A DNA stretch of 64,000 nucleotides from contig NZ_FBYC01000004.1 in the NCBI RefSeq assembly GCF_001517585.1, positions 620,001 to 684,000 on the forward strand, given 5' to 3'. A program made the position numbers and the translations under genes. This DNA comes from Roseibaca calidilacus. Its GTDB lineage: Bacteria; Pseudomonadota; Alphaproteobacteria; Rhodobacterales; Rhodobacteraceae. The notes below the pieces were generated by a model. It saw only the letters and a program-made list of their open reading frames with translations, was not told where the DNA came from and searched no databases. Shown piece by piece: positions 1 to 13,175 of this stretch (positions within the stretch are counted from its first letter, which is position 1; the number at the start of each line of letters is the position of its first letter).

Positions 1-1019
1 TCGCGGCGCTCGGTGTTCAGCAGGTCCAGCCGGGCGGCAAGGGCCTCTGCCTCGGCGGTGTCGCGCGTGGCCAGCAGGCGCGCGCCCATATCTGCGGCCC
101 CGATCCGCCCCCCGGCATTGATGCGCGGCCCGATCACATAGCCCAGATGGTAGGCGCGCGGCGCGCTGTCCAGCCGCGCGATATCGGACAGGGTGCGCAG
201 GCCGGGCCGATTGCGCCCTGCCATGATCTTCAGCCCTTGCCGCACGAAGGCGCGGTTCACGCCCAGAAGCGGTGCGACATCGGCCACGGTTGCCAGCGCC
301 ACAAGATCCAGCAGCGCCATCAGGTCGGGGCCTTGCAGCCCTTGCGCGCGGCCTTGGCGGTTGGCCTCGACCAGCAGCAGGAACACCACGCCTGCCGCGC
401 ATAGATGGCCCAGATCGCCATCCTCATCCTGCCGGTTGGGGTTGACCACGGCCAAAGCGGGCGGCAGGGTTTCCGCGCCCAAGTGATGATCCAGCACCAC
501 CACATCGGTGCCTTTGGCGGCGGCCAGCGCGTCATGCGCCATGGTGCCGCAATCGACGCAGACAATCAGATCATGCCCGGCGGCCAGCTTGGTCATGGCG
601 GGGGCGTTTGGCCCATAGCCTTCGGTCAGGCGGTCGGGCACATAGAGCGTGGCGCGCACACCCATGGCGCCCAGCCAATCCAGCAGCAGCGCGGCGGAAC
701 AAGCGCCGTCCACGTCGTAATCGGCGAAGATCGCAATCCGTTCGCGTGTGGTTGCGGCCTGCAAGATCCGGGCGGCGGCGCGCTCCATATCTTTCAGGCT
801 GCGTGGGTCTGGCAAAAGCGCGCGTAGCGACGGGGCAAGGTAATCCGCAGCCTGTTCAGGCGCGACCTCTGCGCGGGCCAGAACCGCGCAAACGGCGGGC
901 GGCAGGCTTGTGGCTTGCCAGATCGCCTCTGCCAAGCGGTCGTGCGTTGCATCTGGGCCAACCCAGCGCCGCCCAAGGGCAGAACACGTGACACCCAGAT
1001 ACGCGCGCGCCCCTGTCAT
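1..1019 (-). CDS. recJ: Single-stranded-DNA exonuclease RecJ, 3' part missing
   Basis: 5'-3' single-strand DNA exonuclease of the DHH phosphoesterase family, used in recombinational and mismatch repair. About 340 N-terminal residues are in the window; the C-terminal OB-fold half lies beyond the left edge. Visible motifs are ADYDVDG (motif I), CVDCG and the LDHH signature, followed by the AGVVFLLL and GPRINAGGR stretches usual in RecJ. The start ATG at 1019 overlaps the stop of the isochorismatase-like gene (ATGA), so the two are translationally coupled. It is the last gene of a minus-strand run with hom and glpX, an order I associate with Rhodobacterales. Confidence 0.93.
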   Translation of the reverse strand, partial: MTGARAYLGVTCSALGRRWVGPDATHDRLAEAIWQATSLPPAVCAVLARAEVAPEQAADYLAPSLRALLPDPRSLKDMERAAARILQAATTRERIAIFADYDVDGACSAALLLDWLGAMGVRATLYVPDRLTEGYGPNAPAMTKLAAGHDLIVCVDCGTMAHDALAAAKGTDVVVLDHHLGAETLPPALAVVNPNRQDEDGDLGHLCAAGVVFLLLVEANRQGRAQGLQGPDLMALLDLVALATVADVAPLLGVNRAFVRQGLKIMAGRNRPGLRTLSDIARLDSAPRAYHLGYVIGPRINAGGRIGAADMGARLLATRDTAEAEALAARLDLLNTERR

Positions 1020-1576
1020 GCGGTCAGGATATCGTCGACCGCGCGCGCCGTGACGAATTCGCCATGCAGATGGCTGACCGCTGCGTGATGGATGGCTTCG
1101 GGGGGCAAGGACGCGCCGGGCGTTGCGGTCCAACTGCTATCGGCATTGGCCGTGAATGCGGCGCAGGCATCGTGGGCAAGCGTCACCTGAAAGCCCAGAT
1201 TGGCCCCCATCCGGCAGCTGGTCGAAACGCAATGCGGTGTGGTCAATCCGGCGATGACCAGCCGCGCTATGCCACGGTCGCGCAGCCACTGCTCCAGTCC
1301 GGTGCCGATAAACGCGGAATTGACCGATTTCTCGAAGCGCGCTTCTGCGCCGCGCGGGGCCAGTTCCGGCATCCATTCCGCGCCTGCGCCGGTCAGCGGG
1401 CTGCCATCTGCCGTGCTTAGATGGCGGATATGCACGAGAGGGGCCATCGCCGCGCGCCATGCCGATAGCAACCGCAGGGCCTGCGCTTCGGCATCGGGAT
1501 TGTTGCGCGCGCCCCAGACCGGGCTTTTGAACCCGGTCTGAAAGTCGATCAATAAAAGCGCGGCATCGGTCTTCAT
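1016..1576 (-). CDS. Isochorismatase-family cysteine hydrolase
   Basis: Cysteine hydrolase of the isochorismatase/nicotinamidase fold, 186 residues, a normal length. The catalytic triad of the family is visible: D11 in LLIDFQTGF, K83 in FEKSVNSAF and the nucleophile C116 in GLTTPHCVSTSCR. The substrate cannot be told; relatives hydrolyse isochorismate, nicotinamide, N-carbamoyl compounds or short amides. Its stop overlaps the recJ start by ATGA. Upstream, between glpX and this gene, lies a copy of the hairpin-plus-core repeat (1571-1620); the ATG of this gene falls in the conserved tail of that repeat, whose GAGG provides the ribosome binding site. Confidence 0.85.
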   Translation of the reverse strand: MKTDAALLLIDFQTGFKSPVWGARNNPDAEAQALRLLSAWRAAMAPLVHIRHLSTADGSPLTGAGAEWMPELAPRGAEARFEKSVNSAFIGTGLEQWLRDRGIARLVIAGLTTPHCVSTSCRMGANLGFQVTLAHDACAAFTANADSSWTATPGASLPPEAIHHAAVSHLHGEFVTARAVDDILTA

Positions 1577-1620
1577 CTTGCCTCAAATCTTCCGGGCTGG
1601 TGGGGGCCGCGCCCCCAGCC
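1571..1620 (-). repeat. Interspersed intergenic repeat, copy 1 (divergent)
   Basis: Read on the minus strand: a G/C hairpin (stem GGGGGC/GCCCCC at 1602-1607 and 1611-1616, with outer GGCT/AGCC arms at 1595-1598 and 1617-1620), then a core resembling CGGAAGATTTGAGGCAAG followed by ATGAAG. The same order, hairpin then GGATATTT..GCAAGGATGAA core, is found at 10034-10104, 30512-30577 and 43524-43591. This is the most diverged copy and has one hairpin. It sits after glpX and probably also serves as its terminator. Confidence 0.6.
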
Positions 1621-1625
1621 ACGCG

Positions 1626-2588
1626 TTACAGCGGCGAGCGGTAGGTCATCCGGCGCAGCGATCCGGTTTTCGACCGCATCAGCAGCGTTTCGGTCGTCAC
1701 CCAGCCCGGTTCGGTGCGAATGCCCTGCACGATGGACCCGTCGGTGACACCGGTTGCGGCAAAAATCACGTCGCCGGTCACCATCTCGTCACGGGTATAG
1801 ATCTTGTCTAGGTCTTCGATCCCGGCGCGGCGGGCGCGGGCGATTTCATCTTCGTTGCGGAACAACAGCTTGCCGTAAATCTGCCCGCCCATGCATTTCA
1901 GCGCAGAGGCCGCCAGCACGCCTTCGGGCGCGCCGCCAGAGCCCATATACATGTCAATTCCCGTCATCGCGCTTTCCGCGCAATGGATAACCCCGGCCAC
2001 GTCGCCATCCATGATAAGCCGGATCGCCGCCCCGGTCGAACGGATATCGGCGATCATATCCTCGTGCCGGGGGCGTTCCAGCACGCAAACGGTTATGTCG
2101 GACGGATCACAGCCCTTGGCCTTGGCCAGCGCGCGCACGCGCTCGGATGGCGACATGTCCATCGTGACCGTATCGGGGGCAAAGCCGGGGCCAATCGCCA
2201 GCTTGTCCATATACACATCCGGGGCGTGCAGCATCGACCCGCGCGGGGCCATGGCGATCACGGTCAGCGCGTTGGGGAAATCCTTGGCGGTCAGCGTGGT
2301 ACCTTCCAGCGGGTCCAGCGCGATGTCCACCTCTGGCCCGGTGCCGGTTCCGACCTCTTCGCCGATATAAAGCATGGGCGCTTCGTCACGCTCGCCTTCG
2401 CCGATGACCACACGGCCCCTGATCTCCAGCATGTTCAGCTGCCTGCGCATGGCATCGACCGCTGCTTGGTCGGCGGCCTTTTCATCGCCGCGCCCCACCA
2501 GCTTGGCAGAAGCAAGAGCGGCGGCTTCAGACACACGGGCAAGGCCCAGTGACAGCATTCGGTCGTGGAATTCGGTCGGCGTTGTCAT
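1626..2588 (-). CDS. glpX: Class II fructose-1,6-bisphosphatase GlpX
   Basis: Hydrolyses fructose-1,6-bisphosphate to fructose-6-phosphate in gluconeogenesis; in phototrophs class II enzymes may also act on sedoheptulose-1,7-bisphosphate in the Calvin cycle. 320 residues, usual for GlpX. Seen: GEGERDEAPMLYIGEEVG near residue 62, the LDPLEGTTL metal/phosphate motif near residue 92, and the GGAPEGVLAA stretch. Start ATG at 2588 is preceded by AGGACC. It follows hom on the same strand with a 116-bp gap and precedes the isochorismatase gene, so it could be part of one transcript or have its own promoter in the gap. Confidence 0.95.
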   Translation of the reverse strand: MTTPTEFHDRMLSLGLARVSEAAALASAKLVGRGDEKAADQAAVDAMRRQLNMLEIRGRVVIGEGERDEAPMLYIGEEVGTGTGPEVDIALDPLEGTTLTAKDFPNALTVIAMAPRGSMLHAPDVYMDKLAIGPGFAPDTVTMDMSPSERVRALAKAKGCDPSDITVCVLERPRHEDMIADIRSTGAAIRLIMDGDVAGVIHCAESAMTGIDMYMGSGGAPEGVLAASALKCMGGQIYGKLLFRNEDEIARARRAGIEDLDKIYTRDEMVTGDVIFAATGVTDGSIVQGIRTEPGWVTTETLLMRSKTGSLRRMTYRSPL

Positions 2589-2704
2589 AATGGTAGGTCC
2601 TTGGCAAGAATTGGTTGCCGATTGTGTAGCGACCTTGCTGGGGCTGCCACAAGGGCTTGTGTATATGGGGGCGCTAACAGAATGGGCGCTGCGACATATG
2701 GGGC

Positions 2705-3991
2705 TCAGTCCTCTTCAATGGCCAAGGCCACCGGGTCGCCCACCACCACGCCGGTTTTCAGCGACAGGGCCACCGCGTGCTCAATCGCGTCGCGCGTGGT
2801 CTTGTGGGTAATCACCAGCACCGGTGCGCGGGTATCGGCATGGCCTTGCTGGCGCATCCGGTTGATGGATACGCCGGCCAGCCCAAGCGCTTCGGCCACC
2901 TTGGCCAGCGCGCCGGGTTTGTCCATCAGCGTCATGCGCAGGTAGAAGGGTTTCGACGCCGTGGCGCGCGCGGCGATGGGTTGCGCCAGCGTCGTTGCGG
3001 GTTGGCCAAAGACCGGCAGGCGCAGCCCGCGCGCAATGTCAATCACATCGCCCATGACCGCGCTGGCGGTCGGCCCTTCGCCCGCGCCGGGGCCGCGCAG
3101 CACCACCTGTTCGACCGCGTCACCTTCGATCACGACCATATTGGTGCCGCCCTTCAACTGCCCCAGCGGGCTGTCGGCGGGCACAAGGCAAGGCGTCATC
3201 GACTGCTCTAGCCCGCGCCCGGTCATCTGCGCCACGCCCAGCAGCTTGATGCGCAGGCCCATATCGGCGGCGGCGCGAATATCCTCGATCGAAATTTTCT
3301 CGATCCCGCCCAGTTCGATGGCATCGAAATTGGGCTGCACACCAAAGCCGATGGCCGCAAGCAGCGCCAGCTTATGCGCGGCATCAATGCCGCCCACATC
3401 CAACGTCGGATCTGCTTCCAGATAGCCAAGCTGGTTGGCTTCTTCGAACACGGTGTCATAGGGCAGGCCCGCATCTTCCATCCGGGTCAGGATATAGTTG
3501 CAGGTGCCGTTCATCACGCCCTTGATGCGGGTGATCCGGTTGCCCGCCAGCCCTTCCATCAGCGATTTGATGACCGGGATGCCGCCTGCCACCGCCGCCT
3601 CGAAGCGCAGCGCGACGCCGCGTGCTTCGGCGGCTTCGGCCAGCGCTTGGCCATGTAGTGCCAACAGCGCCTTGTTGGCGCTGACAACATCCTTGCCAGC
3701 GGCGATGGCCGCTTCGGTCAGCGCCTTGGCGGGGCCGTTTTCGCCGCCCATCAATTCGACCACAACATCGACATCGTCGCGCCGGGCCAAGGCCACCGGG
3801 TCATCTTCCCACGCGTAGCCCGAAATATCGACACCGCGATTGCGCGACCGCGACCGCGCGCTGACAGCGCTTATTTCAATGGGCCGCCCCACGCGCGCTT
3901 CGATCAGCGCGGCGTTGGTTTGCACCAGCTTCACAAGTCCTGTGCCGACCGTGCCAAGCCCGGCAATTCCAAGGCGCAAGGGATGGGTCAT
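2705..3991 (-). CDS. hom: Homoserine dehydrogenase
   Basis: NAD(P)-dependent reduction of aspartate semialdehyde to homoserine, the entry to threonine and methionine synthesis. 428 residues: N-terminal Rossmann motif GIAGLGTVGTG (residues 8-18), catalytic domain with the substrate stretch GGIPVIKSL and GTCNYIL, and a C-terminal ACT domain beginning near residue 350 (FYLRMTLMDKPGALAKVAEAL), the usual site of threonine feedback. Aspartate semialdehyde is also the aminopropyl donor for the spermidine operon that begins about 900 bp away on the other strand, so the two loci share a substrate. GGAGCG lies before the ATG. Confidence 0.96.
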   Translation of the reverse strand: MTHPLRLGIAGLGTVGTGLVKLVQTNAALIEARVGRPIEISAVSARSRSRNRGVDISGYAWEDDPVALARRDDVDVVVELMGGENGPAKALTEAAIAAGKDVVSANKALLALHGQALAEAAEARGVALRFEAAVAGGIPVIKSLMEGLAGNRITRIKGVMNGTCNYILTRMEDAGLPYDTVFEEANQLGYLEADPTLDVGGIDAAHKLALLAAIGFGVQPNFDAIELGGIEKISIEDIRAAADMGLRIKLLGVAQMTGRGLEQSMTPCLVPADSPLGQLKGGTNMVVIEGDAVEQVVLRGPGAGEGPTASAVMGDVIDIARGLRLPVFGQPATTLAQPIAARATASKPFYLRMTLMDKPGALAKVAEALGLAGVSINRMRQQGHADTRAPVLVITHKTTRDAIEHAVALSLKTGVVVGDPVALAIEED

Positions 3992-4057
3992 GTCGGGCGC
4001 TCCGTTCTGGGATGGTCTCGCGCCTGTTAGCGGCTTGCGCCAAGGCTTGCAACGCGC

Positions 4058-4783
4058 TCAGGCGCGAAGGGCGGCGATTATGTCGCCATATCCGCGCGTC
4101 GGCGGCAGATCGGGGCGGTATTCCAGCCCGATTGCCGCGCAGCGCAGGCCGCGCAAATGCCCCATCAGCCGCGCGATTTCGGCATCTAGCATAGGGCAGG
4201 GCGCGCCACGGTCGCCCGCGCGGGCAAGCTGGACATGGCCGATATGTGGCCAAAGCCGGGTCAGAATCTGCTGGGCTTCGTCCTCGGAATGCCAAGCGCG
4301 CAGGTGAAACCAATCGGCCATGATCCGCAGATTCGGGCTGTTGAAATGGTCCAGCACCGCCTTGGCTTGCGCAACGCCCGACAGAAAATACCCCGGCGCG
4401 CTGATCGGCTCTATCACGATAGGGCAGGGGGTGCGGGCCAAAGCATGGTCCAGATTGTGCAGATAGGTGGCGCTATCCCCGCCCATACCAGCGACGACAT
4501 GAATGGCCCGCGCGCCCAGCGCCGCGGCAGCCTGTGCGGCGACCGCGAAATCGCGTGCGAACCCGCCCCGGGACACTGCCGCGCGGCCCATCCCCGGCCC
4601 CATGAAGGTGTTCAGCCCCATGACCGGCATATACCCCAAGCTTGCGCGCAGGGCCGCCAGATCGGTCCCCTCTGGCAGGTCGTGAAATTCGACCACGTCA
4701 AAGCCCGCATCACGCGCCGCGCGGGCCCGGTCCGGCAAGGGCAGATCGGTGAACAAAAAACCCAGATTGGCCGAAATCAGCAT
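4058..4783 (-). CDS. Hydroxypyruvate isomerase-like TIM-barrel protein
   Basis: 241-residue protein of the sugar isomerase/AP-endonuclease-2 TIM-barrel family, closest by eye to hydroxypyruvate isomerase or 2-oxo-tetronate isomerase. Supporting features are the N-terminal MLISANLGFLFTDLP, the conserved EPIS near the middle, the MADWFHLRAW stretch and the late GLEYRP, where Glu and His residues of this family bind a divalent metal. The exact substrate is not decidable. It heads the minus-strand run leading into hom (66-bp gap) and is divergent from speA, with about 110 bp for both promoters. Confidence 0.75.
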   Translation of the reverse strand: MLISANLGFLFTDLPLPDRARAARDAGFDVVEFHDLPEGTDLAALRASLGYMPVMGLNTFMGPGMGRAAVSRGGFARDFAVAAQAAAALGARAIHVVAGMGGDSATYLHNLDHALARTPCPIVIEPISAPGYFLSGVAQAKAVLDHFNSPNLRIMADWFHLRAWHSEDEAQQILTRLWPHIGHVQLARAGDRGAPCPMLDAEIARLMGHLRGLRCAAIGLEYRPDLPPTRGYGDIIAALRA

Positions 4784-4823
4784 GTTTCCCCGCGTATGAA
4801 CGTCACGAAACTCGCGGAATTTC

Positions 4824-4852
4824 TTGCCTTTGTCACATGGATTTCTTATGCG
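4824..4852 (+). promoter_or_regulatory. Possible promoter of the spermidine operon
   Basis: TTGCCT at 4824-4829 and TATGCG at 4847-4852 are separated by 17 bp, 41 bp before the speA start. Boxes match the sigma-70 consensus only partly, as is common in Rhodobacterales; placement between divergent genes is the main support. Confidence 0.3.
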
Positions 4853-4893
4853 GGCGCTTCACGTTATCCCACCACGCAAGAAGGGGAGGGTTC

Positions 4894-6793
<1,900 letters not shown>

Positions 6794-6801
<8 letters not shown>

Positions 6802-8017
6802 CAACAAGGACGTTCTGGTCATTGGCGCGGGCGGCGTGGCTTCGGTCACGCTGCACAAGATGGCGATGAACCCGGACCTGTTTCCGGGCCGCATCTGCGT
6901 GGCCAGTCGCACGCTGGCCAAATGCGAGGCGATTGCGGCAGAGGTGAAATCGCGCACCGGGGTTGAGATTGAAACCTACGAGGTAGACGCAAATGATGTC
7001 GATCAGACCGTCGCGCTGATCGAAGCCGTCAAGCCCGCGCTTCTGGTCAATCTGGCGCTGCCCTATCAGGATCTGGACCTGATGGCGGCCTGCCTGCGCA
7101 CCGGCGTGCACTATCTGGACACGGCAAATTATGAACCGCCCGAAGAGGCGAAGTTCGAATATTCCCACCAGTGGAAACTGCATGATCAGTTCGTAGCGGC
7201 GGGGCTAATGGCCACTTTGGGCGTGGGGTTCGACCCCGGTGTAACCAGCATTTTCGCGGCCTATGTGCGCAAGCACCACCTGTCGGGCATTCGCCTGATC
7301 GACATTCTGGATTGCAATGGCGGCGACCATGGCCACCCCTTTGCCACCAATTTCAACCCGGAGATCAACATCCGCGAAGTGACCGCCGAAGTGAAGCATT
7401 GGGAAAATGGCGGCTGGGTCACAAGCCCCGCCATGTCCACCAAGGTTGAATTCGACTTCGAGGCGGTTGGCCCGAAGAACATGTATCTGATGTATCACGA
7501 AGAGCTTGAAAGCCTTGTGACACATTTCCCCGAGATCGAACGCGCGCGCTTCTGGATGACCTTTGGCGATGCTTACATCAACCATGTCACCGTGTTGCAG
7601 AATGTGGGCATGACGGGGATCGAACCTGTGGATTATGAGGGCCACAAGATCATTCCGCTGCAATTCCTGAAGGCTGTGCTGCCAAACCCCGGCGATCTGG
7701 GCGAACGCACCAAGGGCAAGACCAATATCGGCGATATCATCACTGGCCCCGCGCAAGACGGCTCGGGCGAAAAGACGTTCTACATCAAGAATATCTGCGA
7801 CCATGAGGAATGCTACCGCGAGGTCGGGTCGCAAGCCGTCAGCTACACGACCGGCGTGCCTGCCTTTATCGGCGCGGCGCTTATGCTGAACGGCACTTGG
7901 TCGGGCGCGGGCGTGTTTAACACCGAACAGCTTGACCCGGACGCGTTCATGGACATGCTGAACGAACACGGCCTGCCATGGACGCTGACGGAACTGTCGG
8001 CCCCGGCTGATTTCTGA
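6794..8017 (+). CDS. Carboxynorspermidine/carboxyspermidine synthase (saccharopine dehydrogenase family)
   Basis: NADPH-dependent reductive condensation of putrescine (or diaminopropane) with aspartate semialdehyde to give carboxyspermidine (or carboxynorspermidine). 407 residues from ATG 6794. The Rossmann motif VLVIGAGGVASV is at the N-terminus; GVHYLDTANYEPPEEA, LGVGFDPGVTSIFAAY and NGGDHGHPFATNFNPEINI are hallmarks of this saccharopine-dehydrogenase branch. Assignment rests on its position between speA and nspC, the known partner order. It starts inside the speA 3' end (8-bp overlap) and its stop shares one base with the nspC start (TGATG). An ATG at 6758 in frame is less likely. Confidence 0.92.
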
Positions 8018-9183
8018 TGGCAATGCAGACCTTCGCGGGCGATCCGGGCGCCTTTGCCCGGTTCGACCTGCACCGCGTGCCGTCGCCCTGCTTCGTGGTT
8101 GATGAGGTACGGGTGGAAGCGAATTTGCGCGTGTTGGCCGATGTGCAAACGCGTTCCGGCGCGACCGTGCTCTGTGCGCTAAAAGCCTTTTCCATGTGGG
8201 AACTTGCCCCCTTGGTCAGCCGCTACCTGTCGGGCGTCTGCGCGTCTGGCCTGTGGGAAGCACGGCTCGGGCGCGAGCATTACGGCGGCATTGTCGAGAC
8301 GTTCTCGGCGGGCTACAAACCTGATGAGATGGCAGAGATTGCTGCGCTCTCGGACCATATCATCTTCAACACACCCGCCGCCAAGGACCGCTTTCTGCCG
8401 GTGCTGCAAGCGTCGGGGCGCGCGATCCATGTCGGCCTGCGCTTCAACCCCGGCCTGCCCTTGGGGGATGACGCGAAATATGACCCCGCCGCCCCCGGCT
8501 CTCGCCTTGGCACGCCGTTGGAGCAGATCGACGCGGCCGCGCTGGGCGGCGTAGATGGCCTGCACATGCACACTTTGTGCGAGCAAGACCTGTCGCCGCT
8601 GCTGGCGATCTGGGAGCATATCGCGCCGCGCATCCTTGAACTGGCCCCGCATCTCAAATGGATCAATTTCGGCGGCGGCCATCACATTACCCGCGCGGAT
8701 TACGACCGCGACGGGCTGGTCGATTTCCTGATCCGCGTGCGCGAAGAAACCGGCCTGCATTGCTATCTTGAACCGGGCGAAGCCGTGGCGCTGGATGCAG
8801 GCATTCTGGTGGGCGAGGTGCTGGACGTTGTCGAAAATGACGGCGCGAATGCGATCCTAGACATATCCGCCACCTGTCACATGCCCGATGTGATCGAGGC
8901 ACCCTATCGCCCCGCGCTGCTGGGCGAAGGGGGCGCGGTGCCGGTGCGCTTGGGTGGGCCTAGCTGCTTGGCGGGCGACGTGATCGGGCGCTATGATTTC
9001 GGCGGCGTGCCGGATATTGGCAGCCGCGTCGCGTTTCTGGATCAAGCGCATTATTCGATGGTGAAAACCACCACCTTCAACGGTGTGCGCCTGCCTGCCT
9101 TGGCCGTATGGAACAGCGACTCGGGCGCGCTGCGCGTGATCCGCCAGTTTGACTACAGCGATTTCAAGGGCCGCCTGTCATGA
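8017..9183 (+). CDS. nspC: Carboxynorspermidine decarboxylase NspC
   Basis: PLP-dependent alanine-racemase-fold enzyme that decarboxylates carboxyspermidine to spermidine (or carboxynorspermidine to norspermidine). 388 residues, as expected. Visible: the PLP lysine in LCALKAFSMWEL near residue 56, the HTLCEQ substrate loop, the glycine-rich INFGGGHHITRADYD phosphate loop, the EPGEAVALDAG stretch, and DISATCHMPDV with the catalytic cysteine. Overlaps the synthase by one base and the agmatinase by ATGA, so the four genes appear translationally coupled. Whether the product is spermidine or norspermidine cannot be read from sequence; agmatinase in the operon favours putrescine-derived spermidine. 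Confidence 0.95.
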   Translation: MAMQTFAGDPGAFARFDLHRVPSPCFVVDEVRVEANLRVLADVQTRSGATVLCALKAFSMWELAPLVSRYLSGVCASGLWEARLGREHYGGIVETFSAGYKPDEMAEIAALSDHIIFNTPAAKDRFLPVLQASGRAIHVGLRFNPGLPLGDDAKYDPAAPGSRLGTPLEQIDAAALGGVDGLHMHTLCEQDLSPLLAIWEHIAPRILELAPHLKWINFGGGHHITRADYDRDGLVDFLIRVREETGLHCYLEPGEAVALDAGILVGEVLDVVENDGANAILDISATCHMPDVIEAPYRPALLGEGGAVPVRLGGPSCLAGDVIGRYDFGGVPDIGSRVAFLDQAHYSMVKTTTFNGVRLPALAVWNSDSGALRVIRQFDYSDFKGRLS

Positions 9184-10034
9184 TCTTCCTGAACTCTGAA
9201 CTGACCATGTCTGAGCGCCAGCCAGAGGCGCGGTTTCAGATCGTGCCCATGCCGCTGGAAAAGACCGTGTCTTACGGGTCTGGCACAGCGCATGGCCCTG
9301 CCGCGCTGATTGACGCGTCGGACCAGTTGGAACGGCTGTGGCGCGGGATGGAACCTTGCACGGCGGGCATTTATACCACGCCACCCATCGACTGCGACCA
9401 ACCGCTGGAAGAAGCGCTGGCAGCGTTGGCCGCGCGCACCGAAGGGATTGCGCGGGCCGGGCAAATTCCGGTCACTTTGGGCGGCGAACACAGCCTGACA
9501 TGGGGGGCTGTGATGGGCGTGTCGCGCGCGCTGGGCCGCCGGGTAGGCATTGTGCAGATCGACGCCCATGCCGACCTGCGCCGCGCCTATCAGGGTTTCC
9601 GGCACAGCCACGCATCGGTCATGCAACTACTGGTCGAGGAAGAGGGCATGGCGCTGGCGCAATATGGCGTGCGCGCTCTGTCCTCTGACGAAGCCGCGCT
9701 GCGTGACGAATTGGGCATCACCTATATTGACGCTGAAGAGCTTGTGACCGGCGGGATCATGCAGGTCACGCTGCCTGATGATTTCCCCGAGGATATCTAT
9801 ATCAGCTTCGATGTGGATGGGCTGGACGCGCCGCTGATGCCCGCGACCGGCACGCCGGTGCCCGGTGGCTTGGGCTATTACCAGTCGCTGGCGCTGGTGC
9901 GGTCGGCCCTGAAGGGGCGGCGCTGCGTGGGGATCGATGTGGTCGAACTGGCCCCGATCGAGGGCGCGGATGTCTGGGATTTTACCGCCGCGCAACTGAC
10001 CTACGCGCTGATCGGGATTGCCCAAGGCGGGTAG
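9180..10034 (+). CDS. speB: Agmatinase (ureohydrolase family)
   Basis: Binuclear Mn-dependent ureohydrolase splitting agmatine to putrescine and urea. 284 residues. The metal-binding motifs of the family are intact: GGEHSLTWG (His), DAHADLR (Asp/His/Asp) and SFDVDGLDAPLMPATGTPVPGG (Asp/Asp). It closes the route arginine to agmatine to putrescine to carboxyspermidine to spermidine set out by the three genes before it. Starts at the ATGA overlap with nspC; a second ATG at 9207 is possible. Arginase or guanidinobutyrase activity is the alternative, but the arginine decarboxylase in the same operon makes agmatine the likely substrate. The stop runs directly into a repeat/terminator hairpin. Confidence 0.88.
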   Translation: MIFLNSELTMSERQPEARFQIVPMPLEKTVSYGSGTAHGPAALIDASDQLERLWRGMEPCTAGIYTTPPIDCDQPLEEALAALAARTEGIARAGQIPVTLGGEHSLTWGAVMGVSRALGRRVGIVQIDAHADLRRAYQGFRHSHASVMQLLVEEEGMALAQYGVRALSSDEAALRDELGITYIDAEELVTGGIMQVTLPDDFPEDIYISFDVDGLDAPLMPATGTPVPGGLGYYQSLALVRSALKGRRCVGIDVVELAPIEGADVWDFTAAQLTYALIGIAQGG

Positions 10035-10104
10035 GGGGCGCTCGCGCCCCCTCTTGGCCTGCGGCCAATTCACCCCCGAGGATATTTGGGCAAGGATGAA
10101 TGGG
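10034..10104 (+). repeat. Interspersed intergenic repeat, copy 2
   Basis: Two hairpins and a core between the agmatinase gene and gyrB. Hairpin one has a 7-bp stem GGGGGCG/CGCCCCC (10034-10040, 10045-10051), hairpin two TTGGCC/GGCCAA (10054-10068), then the core CCCCCGAGGATATTTGGGCA followed by AGGATGAATGGG (10073-10104). The first hairpin is followed by TCTT and probably terminates the spermidine operon. Same architecture as copies at 30512 and 43524. The gyrB leader itself repeats the tail (CCAAGGATGAATG at 10186-10198). Confidence 0.75.
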
Positions 10105-10195
10105 CAAAAGGCGGGGATAAACCGCTAAATCTTGTGTCATGCGCGTGACAATCCTGCGCGATCTGCCTATAAGTGGGGCAGTCAACCAAGGATGA

Positions 10196-12619
<2,424 letters not shown>

Positions 12620-12662
12620 CGCGGTGCAAAGCCCCTTGCGCTGCTTGGGCGCGTGGGGCAAC

Positions 12663-12691
12663 ACTCTGGCGTAAGGATGATTTACCAGAGT
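12663..12691 (+). terminator. Inverted repeat after gyrB
   Basis: ACTCTGG at 12663-12669 and CCAGAGT at 12685-12691 form a 7-bp stem, extendable by TAA/TTA pairs across the loop, in the 76-bp gap between gyrB and the UPF0262 gene. There is no T-run, so it may instead act on the translation start of the next gene, which lies 5 bp after it. Confidence 0.35.
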
Positions 12692-12695
12692 GACC

Positions 12696-13175
12696 ATGAG
12701 CCGCATCAGCAAGATCGAGATTGACGACACCGGGCTGCCCACGCCCACGCCAGAGGTAGAACAAGAGCGCAAGGTCGCCGTGTTCGACCTGCTAGAAGAT
12801 AACAGCTTTGCCCTTTTGGCACGCGATGGACAAGATGCCCCGCCGGGCCCTTTCCAGATGACATTGGCCATACGCGAGCGCCGTCTGGTCATCGATCTGC
12901 GCGATGAAGCGGGCGCTTCGGTCAGTGAAATGCATCTGTCGCTGGGCCCGTTTCGGCAGGTGGTCAAGGATTACTACCAGATCTGCGGCAGCTATTTCGA
13001 GGCGGTGAAAAACATGCCGCCCAGCCAGATCGAAGCGATCGACATGGCGCGGCGCGGCATTCATAACGAGGGCGCGCGCATCTTGCAGGAACGCCTAGAA
13101 GGCAAGGCCGTGCTGGACAAGGACACTGCCCGCCGCCTGTTCACACTTGTTTGCGTGTTGCATTTCGGGGGTTGA
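12696..13175 (+). CDS. UPF0262 family protein
   Basis: Conserved alphaproteobacterial protein of unknown function, 159 residues from ATG 12696 (MSRISKIEIDDTGLP); an in-frame GTG 6 bp earlier is possible. Recognised by the N-terminal IEIDDTGLPTPTPEVEQERK and the mid-protein FDLLEDNSFAL, which are constant in the family. No signal peptide or membrane segment; likely cytosolic. It is immediately followed, without a gap, by the low-molecular-weight phosphatase gene, its usual neighbour ahead of infA. Confidence 0.85.
   Translation: MSRISKIEIDDTGLPTPTPEVEQERKVAVFDLLEDNSFALLARDGQDAPPGPFQMTLAIRERRLVIDLRDEAGASVSEMHLSLGPFRQVVKDYYQICGSYFEAVKNMPPSQIEAIDMARRGIHNEGARILQERLEGKAVLDKDTARRLFTLVCVLHFGG

Noticed and set aside
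4837-4893. Upstream ATG start for speA
   Set aside because: The 19 added residues are unlike the family, and the strong AGGGGAGGG lies before ATG 4894.
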